A stretch of DNA of 64,000 nt from Pseudoalteromonas luteoviolacea S2607 (GCF_001625575.1 NZ_AUXV01000034.1:186001-250000); one strand, 5' to 3'; counted from the stretch's first letter, positions 51,452 to 61,058 are shown. Notes: generated by a model not told the origin, from the sequence alone. A program made the numbers and translations.

Positions 51452-52393
51452 ATGGCGGGCGTATTAGCTTCAGTCGACCAACGCACACAGTTGGTGGGTG
51501 AAAATCGATTAGAATTGTTGCTATTTCATTTACACAGTAGACACTTATTTGCACTCAACGTATTTAAGGTCAAAGAAGTCGTCAAGTTACCACATCTCAA
51601 TAAGATGCCTAACGCCCACCCAAAAATTGCGGGGGTTACTAATATTCGCGGTGAGTCCATTCCTGTTATTGATCTGAGACAAGCTATTTGCATGCCCGAT
51701 ACAGAATACGACAGTGACAGCAACTTAGTGATCACCGAATACAATCGTACTGTTCAAGCATTTTTAGTCGGAAAAGTTGATCATATCGTCAATACAACGT
51801 GGTCAGATATTATGCCCACACCAAAATCTGTCGGACGTAATCACTACTTAACGGCTTTAACAAAAATTCAGCGTGATGGCACTGAACATATTGTTGAGAT
51901 CATAGATGTTGAAAAAGTACTGGCTGAGATTATCGATTACGACGTTGAGATCCCTGAAGGTGTACTAGACGAAAGTATCTTAGCACAGTTTCAAGGGCGC
52001 AAAATCCTCCATGCTGATGACTCGGCGACTGCCCGTCGCCAAGTCTCAGATACGCTTGCGCAAATTGGCATTGAAATCATCCCAGCTACAGATGGGCAAG
52101 AAGCGCTTAATCTGCTAAAACACTGGGCTGATGAAGGCATAGATGTGAACAATGAATTGATGGCGGTGATCACGGACGCTGAAATGCCAGTGATGGATGG
52201 CTATAGACTCACATATGAAATACGCAATGATGAGCGCCTCAAAGATCTGTACGTTATATTGAATACTTCCTTAAGTGGCAGTTTTAACCAAGCGATGGTA
52301 GAAAAAGTCGGCTGTAATGCATTTCTATCTAAGTTTCAGCCAGATCTGCTAGTACAAGAAATGCAAAAGCGACTCAAACAGATTTTGGGCTAA
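51452..52393 (+). CDS. cheV: Chemotaxis coupling protein CheV
   Basis: 313 residues. A CheW-like domain (about 18-165) that links receptors to CheA is fused to a response-regulator receiver domain (about 184-310). Receiver landmarks: the acidic pocket HADDS (D189-D190), phosphoacceptor D242 in VITDAEMP, and the conserved Lys in FLSKF. CheV is thought to buffer or adapt CheA signalling. A LexA box for the next gene begins 5 bp after its stop. Confidence 0.93.
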   Translation: MAGVLASVDQRTQLVGENRLELLLFHLHSRHLFALNVFKVKEVVKLPHLNKMPNAHPKIAGVTNIRGESIPVIDLRQAICMPDTEYDSDSNLVITEYNRTVQAFLVGKVDHIVNTTWSDIMPTPKSVGRNHYLTALTKIQRDGTEHIVEIIDVEKVLAEIIDYDVEIPEGVLDESILAQFQGRKILHADDSATARRQVSDTLAQIGIEIIPATDGQEALNLLKHWADEGIDVNNELMAVITDAEMPVMDGYRLTYEIRNDERLKDLYVILNTSLSGSFNQAMVEKVGCNAFLSKFQPDLLVQEMQKRLKQILG

Positions 52394-52397
52394 TGGA

Positions 52398-52413
52398 CTG
52401 TATAAAAAGACAG
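52398..52413 (+). promoter_or_regulatory. LexA (SOS) box upstream of uvrD
   Basis: CTGTATAAAAAGACAG matches the SOS consensus CTGT-N8-ACAG exactly at both half-sites and is flanked by the consensus TA on the right. It lies about 130 bp before the uvrD ATG and just past the cheV stop. uvrD is a known SOS gene in relatives. Confidence 0.82.
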
Positions 52414-52544
52414 TAACCAATAAAATAAATATACTTTATTTTCAACACACTAGCTTTTTAACATACTGAAAATCTCTCCAAAAACTGGGCTTTAAATGCC
52501 ACGCTAGGTATACTTTGCCCTCACTTTTCGAAATAGGCGCAAAG

Positions 52545-54710
52545 ATGGACGTATCTGAATTACTTGACGGCTTGAATGACAAGCAGAGAGAAGCGGTTGC
52601 TGCACCGCTTAGTAACATGCTCATTCTCGCGGGCGCGGGCTCTGGTAAAACTCGAGTGTTAGTACACCGTATTGCTTGGTTGATGCAAGTGGAGCACGCT
52701 TCCCCCTATAGTATCTTTGCTGTGACCTTTACGAACAAAGCCGCCAAAGAGATGCGTTCACGTGTTGAAGAAACATTACAAAGTCCTGTTGGAGGCATGT
52801 GGATAGGCACTTTCCATGGGTTATCACACCGTATATTACGCGCCCACCACAGAGAAGCAAAATTGCCTGAGTCTTTCCAAATCCTAGATTCTGACGACCA
52901 ACAGCGCATGATCAGACGCCTACTCAAAGCAATGAACATTGATGAAAAGAAATGGCCTACCAAGCAGCTCAGCTGGTATATCAGTGCACGTAAAGACGAA
53001 GGGTTACGCCCTAAAGATATCCAAGCGTATGACGCCACTGAGCAACTGATGCTTAACGTCTATACTGCGTATCAAGAAGCCTGTGACCGAGCCGGTCTAG
53101 TCGACTTTGCAGAAATATTACTTCGTTGCTACGAATTGTTGCAACAGCAGCCCGCTTTACTCCGTCATTATCAACAGCGTTTTAGACATATGTTGGTAGA
53201 CGAATTTCAGGATACTAACAGCATCCAATATCAGTGGTTGCGATTGCTCGCAGGCGGCGAAAACAACATTATGATTGTTGGCGATGATGACCAAAGTATT
53301 TATGGTTGGCGTGGTGCAAAAATTGAAAACATTAAACGTTTCTTACAAGACTTTGATGCCGATACAATTCGCCTAGAACAAAACTACCGTTCAACCGCAA
53401 CGATTTTGAAAGCGTCTAACGCCTTAATCCAAAACAACTCTGAACGTATGGGTAAGAGCCTTTGGACCGAAGGTAACCAAGGTGAGCCTATTTCCATCTA
53501 TGCAGCTTTCAATGAGTTAGATGAGGCACGTTTTACCGTCGATAAAATTAAATCTTGGTTGCAAGATGGCAATGCTCTGACTGATTGTGCGATCTTATAT
53601 CGCAATAATGCGCAGTCTCGTGTTTTGGAAGAAGCCTTACTACAAGAAGGACTTAAGTACCGCATCTATGGCGGCATGCGCTTCTTCGAGCGTCAAGAAA
53701 TTAAAGACGCGCTCTCTTACTTGCGCCTCATAAGTAACCGTAATGATGACGCCGCATTTGAGCGGGTGATTAATACCCCTACACGTGGTATTGGCGACAA
53801 AACTCTCAGCCATATACGAGACTGTGCTCGTAATGAGTCTTTGCCATTGTGGTATGCAGCAAAAGCAGTCATCGAACAGCAACACTTAGCAGGTCGCGCA
53901 GCGACAGCTGTTACACGCTTTATTGAATTAATCGAGCAGCTAGATGAAAAGCTCGTAGAACTCGAACTTGCTGAACAAGCCAAAACCACCATAGAACACT
54001 CTGGCCTATTAGCCATGTATCAAGCTGAAAAAGGTGAAAAAGGCCGTGCCCGAGTAGAGAACTTAGAAGAATTAATCAATGCCTGTGGCCAATTTGAGCT
54101 GCCGGTAGAAGAAGAGTTTACCTCACCCTTGCAAGGTTTCTTAGCCTATACCTCTTTAGAAGCAGGTGAGGGACAAGCTGACGAGCACGAAGATGCCGTG
54201 CAAATGATGACATTACACTCGGCAAAAGGGTTAGAGTTTCCGCTCGTGTTTATGGTCGGTGTAGAGGAAGGCATGTTCCCATCTCAGCAGAGTCATGAAG
54301 AGTCAGGCCGACTAGAAGAGGAGCGTCGCCTTTGCTATGTTGGCATGACACGCGCGATGCAAAAATTATATATCAGCCATGCAGAGAGTCGCCGCTTGTA
54401 TGGCCAAGAAAAGTATCATAGCCCGTCACGCTTTTTGCGAGAACTGCCAGAAGAGTGTACTGAAGAGATCCGAATCAAAACACAGGTATCTCGACCTGCG
54501 AGTACAAACCGTTTCAGCGCATCCGTGAGCCATGCAGCTTTTGAGGACAGCGGTTTCAATTTGGGGCAACGCGTATTGCACGCTAAATTTGGCGCAGGTA
54601 CGGTACTGAACTATGAAGGCAATGGCGCTCAATCTCGTATCCAAGTAAATTTTGATGATGTCGGCACTAAGTGGCTGGTCACGGCTTATGCAAGACTCCA
54701 AGCTATCTAA
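52545..54710 (+). CDS. uvrD: DNA helicase II
   Basis: SF1A 3'-5' helicase for nucleotide excision and mismatch repair. 721 residues from the ATG at 52545 (MDVSELLDGLNDKQREAVAAP); an upstream in-frame TTG at 52515 adds ten residues not found in UvrD. Motif I is AGAGSGKTR (about 29-37), motif II VDEFQDTN, motif III GDDDQSIYGWRGA, motif IV LEQNYRS, motifs V/VI MTLHSAKGLEF and VGMTRA. It shows the full family length and a C-terminal tudor-like tail. Its end overlaps tmcA by 23 bp. Confidence 0.97.
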   Translation: MDVSELLDGLNDKQREAVAAPLSNMLILAGAGSGKTRVLVHRIAWLMQVEHASPYSIFAVTFTNKAAKEMRSRVEETLQSPVGGMWIGTFHGLSHRILRAHHREAKLPESFQILDSDDQQRMIRRLLKAMNIDEKKWPTKQLSWYISARKDEGLRPKDIQAYDATEQLMLNVYTAYQEACDRAGLVDFAEILLRCYELLQQQPALLRHYQQRFRHMLVDEFQDTNSIQYQWLRLLAGGENNIMIVGDDDQSIYGWRGAKIENIKRFLQDFDADTIRLEQNYRSTATILKASNALIQNNSERMGKSLWTEGNQGEPISIYAAFNELDEARFTVDKIKSWLQDGNALTDCAILYRNNAQSRVLEEALLQEGLKYRIYGGMRFFERQEIKDALSYLRLISNRNDDAAFERVINTPTRGIGDKTLSHIRDCARNESLPLWYAAKAVIEQQHLAGRAATAVTRFIELIEQLDEKLVELELAEQAKTTIEHSGLLAMYQAEKGEKGRARVENLEELINACGQFELPVEEEFTSPLQGFLAYTSLEAGEGQADEHEDAVQMMTLHSAKGLEFPLVFMVGVEEGMFPSQQSHEESGRLEEERRLCYVGMTRAMQKLYISHAESRRLYGQEKYHSPSRFLRELPEECTEEIRIKTQVSRPASTNRFSASVSHAAFEDSGFNLGQRVLHAKFGAGTVLNYEGNGAQSRIQVNFDDVGTKWLVTAYARLQAI

Positions 54711-56769
54711 TTTACCTGCGCTGCTTAACGAGCTAAAACAAGCGAGACATCGTCAGATATTGCTACTGTGCGGTAGCCGCCAATGGGGTATCGCACAATA
54801 CAAAGCAATCATCAACGAAAACAATGCGCTCGCTTTGAGTAATGATGATCAATTTGAGCACGCAATTTGGCCCCAACATTTACATCAAATACTTGGCCAA
54901 GAGTTTCAATTTGTCTGCTATGACGGCTACAGTGGCATTGTCCCCAATAAGCTTACTGCCGTAGCGGGGACGGTGCAAGCCGGCGGATTGCTCATCTTAC
55001 TAGTCCCAGAACTAGATATACTAAAGCAATGGTGCGACCCCGCTCTAGAAAAATGGCTATCCGAAGGAGAAACATCGTCTTCTAGCCCTTTCTTGCTACG
55101 ATTTGCCAAATTTATAAAACAACACTCTATTTGGCTCATCAGTGAGCAATCAAACAATCACTTACCTAAACATTATACCGCGCCAGCCACTTATCTAAAC
55201 TTAGCGCCACAATCGAACTCACTGGCGAGTATAATCCAGTGGCTATCAAAAAAAACAGCGGCACCTGTATTACTCAGTGCCGACCGGGGTCGCGGAAAAT
55301 CAACAGTACTTGGGCTTATTGCAGCCCATTATAAAAAACAAAATATCGTGATCTGTGCGCAACAACGACGCGCCGTACAAAACAGTTTTAAACACTTAGC
55401 CATTGAGCTCGGTATACAGGAACCCAGCGTGCAACAAAATAGCCTGCACAACTTAACCTATATGCCACCTGACGTATTACTGGCTTCTCGACCTGACATC
55501 GACATACTGCTGATTGATGAGGCTGCTGCTATCCCAGTTCCAATGTTAAAGCAGCTTTTGACGTGCTGCCCTAAAGTGGTCTTTGCCAGTACCTTGGTGG
55601 GATACGAGGGCAATGGCCGAGGTTATACATTGCGCTTTCAAAGCCACTTACAAAAACATTACCCTCATTACTTATCGCTTCAATTAGAGGAACCTATTCG
55701 TTACGCGAATAATGACCCACTAGAGCGCCAACTGCGCGTATTGTTTGCTCTTGATAGCGACTATGACGCACCATCTACAATACAACCGGCTTCTATTCAA
55801 TATCAGTCTATCTCGCGCGCTGATTTACTCAATGACGAAACACTACTAAGGCAAGTTTTCGCGTTGCTGGTGTTAGCCCACTATCAAACCTCCGTGAATG
55901 ATTTAAGGCAACTATTAGACAGCCCAAGTAATCGCCTGTTTATTGCTACACAAGCAGAGCTCTTGATTGGCGTATGCTTAGTAAATATTGAAGGCAATTT
56001 AGATGCAACATTGGCTGCGCAAATAACATTAGGCACGCGTCGTCCAGCTGGCCACATGATGGCGCAACAATTGGCTCAATTACAGGGAGATACCGATTTT
56101 ATAACCCGTAAAGGAGCACGTATTGTGCGTATCGCAGTTGCACCAACAGCACAACAACAGGGTGTCGGCCAAGCGCTTATTGGTTTTACGATGCAACAAC
56201 TGCGCGAGCTGGTAAGCTACTTCGGCAGCAGTTTTGGTGCCCAAGCAAAGCTACTACGCTTTTGGCAAAAGCTAGGCTTTGAAGCAGTGAAGTTGGGCTT
56301 CAAGCAGGATAAATCAAGCGGGGAGTTTGCCGTTCTGGTGGTGCATCAAGATACCCCACTCAATATATCTGCTATTCGGACGCAGTTTAAAAGCCAATTA
56401 TTTTTTGACCTGCCAACTCTGTACCAAGATCTGCCTTGGCAACTCGTTTACGAGCTATGTCATTCGTTACCTTCTGGTGAACTCAAGACAACTACGCAGA
56501 GTCAATTGACTTACCTTGCTAGTAAGCCGGCCACACAACAACAAATTGCGCCATTTCTTTACGACGCAATCATGACACAACCTAACATACTTTCAGCGCT
56601 TACAAACATTTCCCAAATGCGTTTGATTCTACTATTATTACAGCGCCATCAGCCAAAAGAATTAGTCTCAGAACTAAAAATAGAGTCAAAGAAACAATTA
56701 CAGCTTGTTTTTCAACAGCTGTTATCGGAAGTTTATGCTGAAATCACGACTAAAAAGCGCCCTAATTAG
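54688..56769 (+). CDS. tmcA: tRNA(Met) cytidine acetyltransferase TmcA
   Basis: Makes N4-acetylcytidine at the wobble base of elongator tRNA-Met with acetyl-CoA and ATP. 693 residues from the ATG at 54688. An N-terminal DUF1726-like region is followed by a RecD-type helicase module with Walker A SADRGRGKSTVLG and Walker B LLIDEAAAIPV, then a GNAT acetyltransferase domain with VRIAVAPTAQQQGVGQALI, and a tRNA-binding C-terminus. It overlaps uvrD upstream and the binding-protein gene downstream. A start 12 codons earlier in uvrD is open but less likely. Confidence 0.92.
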   Translation: MQDSKLSNLPALLNELKQARHRQILLLCGSRQWGIAQYKAIINENNALALSNDDQFEHAIWPQHLHQILGQEFQFVCYDGYSGIVPNKLTAVAGTVQAGGLLILLVPELDILKQWCDPALEKWLSEGETSSSSPFLLRFAKFIKQHSIWLISEQSNNHLPKHYTAPATYLNLAPQSNSLASIIQWLSKKTAAPVLLSADRGRGKSTVLGLIAAHYKKQNIVICAQQRRAVQNSFKHLAIELGIQEPSVQQNSLHNLTYMPPDVLLASRPDIDILLIDEAAAIPVPMLKQLLTCCPKVVFASTLVGYEGNGRGYTLRFQSHLQKHYPHYLSLQLEEPIRYANNDPLERQLRVLFALDSDYDAPSTIQPASIQYQSISRADLLNDETLLRQVFALLVLAHYQTSVNDLRQLLDSPSNRLFIATQAELLIGVCLVNIEGNLDATLAAQITLGTRRPAGHMMAQQLAQLQGDTDFITRKGARIVRIAVAPTAQQQGVGQALIGFTMQQLRELVSYFGSSFGAQAKLLRFWQKLGFEAVKLGFKQDKSSGEFAVLVVHQDTPLNISAIRTQFKSQLFFDLPTLYQDLPWQLVYELCHSLPSGELKTTTQSQLTYLASKPATQQQIAPFLYDAIMTQPNILSALTNISQMRLILLLLQRHQPKELVSELKIESKKQLQLVFQQLLSEVYAEITTKKRPN

Positions 56770-57838
56770 CGGATTATTTTTATTAAGCTCAGTAATATAT
56801 GCGCAAACACCTGAGCGCATCAAGCTCGGAATGAGTGTCGCGTTAAGTGGACCAGCCAGCCACATAGGCATGCAGTTAAAGGGAGGCCATCAACTTTACT
56901 TTGAGTATGCGAATGAACATGTACTTGATGAAAAGGCTCAATTGGACCTTTTGGTTCTCGATGATGGCTATGAGCCCAATCGAACCGTCGACAATATCCA
57001 TTACTTAATACAGCACCACAAAATTCACGCCCTCATTGGCAACATGGGCACACCTACGGCCCACGCGATAAAAGACATTTTAAAACGCCACCAGCTCCCT
57101 TTTCTTATGCCTTACACAGGCGCCAATTTTTTATACAATAATCCACAATTTCCGACCTACACGCTAAGACCCAGCTACTTAGAAGAAGCTCAAGAGCAAA
57201 TCAAATACCTCGTCGATGAGTTAGGACATAAAAAAATAGCGTTGTTTATTCAAGCCGATGAATTTGGCCTCACGTTAGAACAAAGCCATAGGCAGGCCCT
57301 GCGAGATAAAAATATCGAACCCGTGGTGATTGCTCGATTTCGCCGTAATACTAACGCTGTCGCGCGCGCGCTTACCCAAATCTTATTAACTGATACCACG
57401 GCTATCGCCATGATAGGCACATATGAACCGTTAGCAGCATTTATCAATCAAGCATATCGCGCTGGATTTAGAGGCACGTATACGAGCGTGTCATTTGTCT
57501 CTTCTGGCGCCCTATTTGACAATATTATTGCGCCTGCTCAAGTCATGGTCACAGAAGTACTGCCAAATCCTAACACTTGCAAAGGTCAAGTATGCGCACT
57601 GTATCGCAGGCTCAGCGCAGACAAAAAAGGCGCAATTAGTTATCAAAGCTTTGAGGGATTTGTAAACGCCTTTGTCTTTGTTGAAGCACTAAAGCATTGT
57701 GATGTAGAAACATTCTCAAAGTGTATTGTGCCTGCAATAAAAAAAGAGCGCAGTACCAATCCTGCAATTCAAGCGCTATTCAAACAACAAAAAAGCCGTG
57801 CAGAGCACCCCGTCTATAGGTCTTATTTGAAATATTGA
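56735..57838 (+). CDS. Periplasmic binding protein, LivK-like family
   Basis: 367 residues from the ATG at 56735, inside the tmcA 3' end. Signal peptide about 1-23 (ending IYA), then a type I periplasmic-binding fold: IKLGMSVALSGPASHIGMQLKGGHQLYFEYAN, ALIGNMGTPTAHAI and FLMPYTGANF, the pattern of branched-chain amino acid and amide receptors. No permease or ATPase gene accompanies it. The adjacent CheW-like gene suggests it may present a ligand to a sensory protein. The ligand is unknown. Confidence 0.8.
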   Translation: MLKSRLKSALISGLFLLSSVIYAQTPERIKLGMSVALSGPASHIGMQLKGGHQLYFEYANEHVLDEKAQLDLLVLDDGYEPNRTVDNIHYLIQHHKIHALIGNMGTPTAHAIKDILKRHQLPFLMPYTGANFLYNNPQFPTYTLRPSYLEEAQEQIKYLVDELGHKKIALFIQADEFGLTLEQSHRQALRDKNIEPVVIARFRRNTNAVARALTQILLTDTTAIAMIGTYEPLAAFINQAYRAGFRGTYTSVSFVSSGALFDNIIAPAQVMVTEVLPNPNTCKGQVCALYRRLSADKKGAISYQSFEGFVNAFVFVEALKHCDVETFSKCIVPAIKKERSTNPAIQALFKQQKSRAEHPVYRSYLKY

Positions 57839-57876
57839 TCTATGCTTAGTACAAGCAAATAATGTTTGAGGCTAGC

Positions 57877-58725
57877 ATGGATCTGATCAACTTTAGAGTA
57901 GGAAAAAAAACAATATCACTCAAGATTTTAGATATTTTGCTCACGGAGCGGTATGAAGGAAATTTAACCTCTTTGCCCAATGAAAACCCAAGCTTTCTCG
58001 GCGTCAAAGACTACATGGGTACACCAACCCCAATATTTGATTTAGGACTGATTTTAAACAACCAGTCTTCATACGAAACCAATCAATCTCTCGTTGAGTT
58101 GTTACAGCTCAGAGAGCAAGATCACAAAGCATGGCTTGCTGAGCTTGAACTAAGCGTACATAACGATGTGCCTTTTACCAAATCGAGAGATCCCAAGCAG
58201 ACAGATTTTGGCAAGTGGTTTTACAACTTCAAAACCGATAATGAAGACCTGAAAGCCATTTTGAGCCGCTTTGAGGGGCCTCACGATAGATTGCATAGCA
58301 TCGCCGATGAAGTGCTCAACCTCTGTAGTAAAGGTAAAAAAGATCAAGCATTAGAAACCTTAGAAAAAGAAAAACTCACCACGTTTACTAAACTGATTCG
58401 ACTGTTCGAATCTGCTCGCGACCAAATCATCTTAGACCATAAGCCCATCATTGTGTTTACCACAGAAGATGGGCAACAACCGCACATTGGGCTGTTGGTA
58501 GACAGAGTAGAAGATAACATTCACTGTGATGAATCGGATATTAAGCCACTTCACGAGATGACCAATGTCGGCTTCGATATTGATCCGCAAACTAAAAAAA
58601 TGATGAAAGGACTAATTAAACAAGGTGATAATCACAGCCTTGTGCTAGATCCTAGCGCCATATTTAGACCTGAGCACCTAAAGGGTTATGAACCCGTTGA
58701 AACTGAAGAATATGGATTATTTTAG
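57877..58725 (+). CDS. CheW-like protein with inserted CZB-like domain
   Basis: 282 residues from the ATG at 57877 (GAGG five bases upstream); an ATG at 57862 has no such site. The CheW-like fold is split: an N-terminal half (about 1-75, FRVGKKTISLKILDILLTERYEGNLTSLPN ... PIFDLGLIL) and a C-terminal half (about 190-270, KPIIVFTTEDGQQPHIGLLVDRVEDN). Between them lies a helical region matching the CZB zinc-sensor pattern: H83-x-x-W86, then TDFGKW (109-114), then H136-x3-H140. Where CZB has cysteine this protein has Thr109 (Asp110 next). A role in chemotaxis coupling is inferred from the fold. Confidence 0.75.
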   Translation: MDLINFRVGKKTISLKILDILLTERYEGNLTSLPNENPSFLGVKDYMGTPTPIFDLGLILNNQSSYETNQSLVELLQLREQDHKAWLAELELSVHNDVPFTKSRDPKQTDFGKWFYNFKTDNEDLKAILSRFEGPHDRLHSIADEVLNLCSKGKKDQALETLEKEKLTTFTKLIRLFESARDQIILDHKPIIVFTTEDGQQPHIGLLVDRVEDNIHCDESDIKPLHEMTNVGFDIDPQTKKMMKGLIKQGDNHSLVLDPSAIFRPEHLKGYEPVETEEYGLF

Positions 58726-58731
58726 ACAAAC

Positions 58732-58760
58732 AAAAACGCCGCGATAATCGCGGCGCTTTT
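58732..58760. terminator. Bidirectional terminator before typA end
   Basis: CGCCGCGA and TCGCGGCG form an 8-bp stem with loop TAA, flanked by AAAAA and TTTT. It sits between the convergent CheW-like gene and typA. Confidence 0.9.
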
Positions 58761-58775
58761 AAATGGTATTGGCAA

Positions 58776-60599
58776 TTAGCCTTTAGCTTGACGGCTTGCG
58801 CGCTTACGCTCACTCTCAGTCAATAGCTTCTTACGAATACGAATGCTCTCAGGCGTTACTTCTACTAGCTCATCATCATCAATGAACTCAAGTGCTTGCT
58901 CAAGCGTCATGACGATAGGTGGCACAAGGTTTTGCGCTTCATCTGTACCAGATGCACGAACGTTAGTTAGCTGCTTACCTTTAAGCGCGTTAACTGTTAG
59001 GTCGTTATCACGTGCGTGAATACCGATGATCATACCTTCGTATACTTCAACGCCGTGACCGATGAATAGCTTACCACGGTCTTGTAGATTGAATAGTGCG
59101 TTAGTTAGTGCTTTACCTGCCGCGTTTGCGATAAGTACACCATTCTTACGTTGACCAATGTTACCGCCTTTGTGTGGGCCGTAGTGATCAAACGTGTGGT
59201 ACATTAGACCTGAGCCAGACGTCAGCGTCATAAAGTCAGTTTGGAAACCGATAAGACCACGTGAAGGCATCATGAAGTCCATGCGGATACGACCTTTGCC
59301 ATCTGGAGCCATGTCAGTCATTTCAGCTTTACGCAGACCAAGTTGCTCCATGATAGAACCTTGGTGCTCTTCTTCAACGTCAACAGTAACTGTTTCGTAT
59401 GGTTCTTCTAATTGGCCGTCTACTTCACGAAGAATTACTTCAGGGCGAGATACTGCTAGCTCGTAACCTTCACGACGCATATTTTCGATTAGGATACCTA
59501 GGTGAAGTTCACCACGACCTGATACGCGGAAGCTATCTGGGTTATCTGTTTCTTCAACGCGAAGTGCTACGTTGTGTACAAGCTCAGCTTGAAGACGCTC
59601 AAGGATGTTACGTGATGTCACGAACTTACCTTCTTGGCCTGAGAACGGAGATGTGTTTACAGAGAATGTCATTGTTACTGTTGGCTCATCAACAGAAAGT
59701 GCAGGTAGTGCTTCAACCGCGTTTACATCACATACTGTATCTGAGATTTTAAGCTCACCAAGACCTGTGATTGCAATGATGTCACCCGCTTGCGCTTCTT
59801 GCGCTTCGTGGCGATCAAGGCCTAAATAAGTCAGAACCTGACCAACTTTACCGTTACGCGTGCTGCCATCAGCGCCTACAATTGTAACCTGCTGATTGAC
59901 TTTAACAGTACCACGCTTGATACGACCAACACCGATTACACCGATGTAAGAGTTGTAGTCTAGCTGAGAGATCTGCATTTGGAAGTCGCCAGCTGGATCA
60001 GCGTCTGGCTGTTCTACTTGCTCAACAATCGCTTCAAACATCGGCTGCATGTTGTCTGACGGCTCGTCTAAGTCTAGCGTTGCCCAACCGTTGATTGCTG
60101 ACGCGTAGATAACTTGGAAATCAAGCTGCTCATCTGTTGCACCTAAGTTGTCGAATAGGTCGAATACTTGGTCCATTACCCAATCAGGGCGTGCGCCTGG
60201 CTTATCGATCTTGTTGATAACAACGATAGGCTTAAGGCCAAGAGCAAATGCTTTTTGCGTTACGAAACGCGTCTGAGGCATTGGGCCTTCTTGTGCATCT
60301 ACTAGTAGAAGTACAGAATCAACCATTGATAGTACACGTTCTACTTCACCACCAAAGTCGGCGTGTCCCGGGGTGTCTACGATATTGATGTGGTAGTCGT
60401 TCCACTCAATGGCGGTATTTTTCGCCAAGATTGTGATACCACGCTCTTTTTCAATATCATTTGAATCCATTACACGCTCTTCGTTGCCACCGCGTGTCTC
60501 TAATGTGCCAGATTGTTCTAGCAACTTATCGACTAGGGTAGTTTTACCATGGTCAACGTGTGCGATAATCGCAATATTTCTTAACTTTTCAATGCTCAT
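58776..60599 (-). CDS. typA: Ribosome-associated GTPase TypA/BipA
   Basis: Translational GTPase of the EF-G class that acts in ribosome assembly and stress adaptation. 607 residues. G1 AHVDHGKT (about 13-20), G2 RGIT, G3 DTPGHADFGGE and G4 NKIDKPGARPDW are all intact; EF-G-like domains and the BipA-specific C-terminal domain follow (GVEVYEGMIIGIHARDNDL, QLTNVRASGTDEA). Divergent from glnA across a 629-bp gap, the same pairing as in E. coli. Confidence 0.97.
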   Translation of the reverse strand: MSIEKLRNIAIIAHVDHGKTTLVDKLLEQSGTLETRGGNEERVMDSNDIEKERGITILAKNTAIEWNDYHINIVDTPGHADFGGEVERVLSMVDSVLLLVDAQEGPMPQTRFVTQKAFALGLKPIVVINKIDKPGARPDWVMDQVFDLFDNLGATDEQLDFQVIYASAINGWATLDLDEPSDNMQPMFEAIVEQVEQPDADPAGDFQMQISQLDYNSYIGVIGVGRIKRGTVKVNQQVTIVGADGSTRNGKVGQVLTYLGLDRHEAQEAQAGDIIAITGLGELKISDTVCDVNAVEALPALSVDEPTVTMTFSVNTSPFSGQEGKFVTSRNILERLQAELVHNVALRVEETDNPDSFRVSGRGELHLGILIENMRREGYELAVSRPEVILREVDGQLEEPYETVTVDVEEEHQGSIMEQLGLRKAEMTDMAPDGKGRIRMDFMMPSRGLIGFQTDFMTLTSGSGLMYHTFDHYGPHKGGNIGQRKNGVLIANAAGKALTNALFNLQDRGKLFIGHGVEVYEGMIIGIHARDNDLTVNALKGKQLTNVRASGTDEAQNLVPPIVMTLEQALEFIDDDELVEVTPESIRIRKKLLTESERKRASRQAKG

Positions 60600-61041
60600 T
60601 ACTGTTACTCAGAGAAGTTGGCCTTCAGTGATCCTAGTCGATCCACGCAATTTTGCGCGTCTAAGATACCGTTCCACTATTAAAGGTCGCGTATTATCCC
60701 CTAATAATGTGACAGATGAAAGTTTATCCAGTGATTTTTTGTCGATTTACCCTTTTTTCTCTCCATTTGACACCGAATAAAAGACGCTTAATCCGTTATA
60801 GTCTGTTCCTTATAATAAGACTAAATTCCACATAAATAGCTGGTACAAACGAATACCAATATGTTAACCCCTGACGAAAATGGCATGGGGGGTTACTTGG
60901 ATACTTACTCGGTCGCTACGCAAAGCGTGCCTCTTTGTCTCTTTTAATATGGCAGCAATCTCTGAAAGCCCCTTGGAAATTTCGCACTAAAACTCGCTTA
61001 TTTGGTGATACAGACTAAGCTTGATGTGACTTTTAGCGTAA
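60600..61041. promoter_or_regulatory. typA-glnA intergenic region, left part
   Basis: About 440 bp. It should carry the typA promoter and a sigma-70 glnA promoter; TATAAT at 60811-60816 with a poor TTAATC 17 bp upstream is one candidate. A stem TAACCCC/GGGGTTA (about 60865-60896) and a small hairpin GCTACGC-AAA-GCGTGC (about 60916-60931) give some structure. No ORF. Confidence 0.4.
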
Positions 61042-61058
61042 CGCACCAAGATGGTGCA
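61042..61058. promoter_or_regulatory. NtrC (NRI) enhancer site 1 upstream of glnA
   Basis: CGCACCAAGATGGTGCA matches the NtrC consensus TGCACY-N5-TGGTGCA at nearly all conserved positions. It is centred about 129 bp before the proposed sigma-54 start site. Confidence 0.88.

Noticed and set aside
60767..60802. TTGACA and TATAGT upstream of glnA
   Set aside because: The spacer is 24 bp, too long for a sigma-70 promoter.
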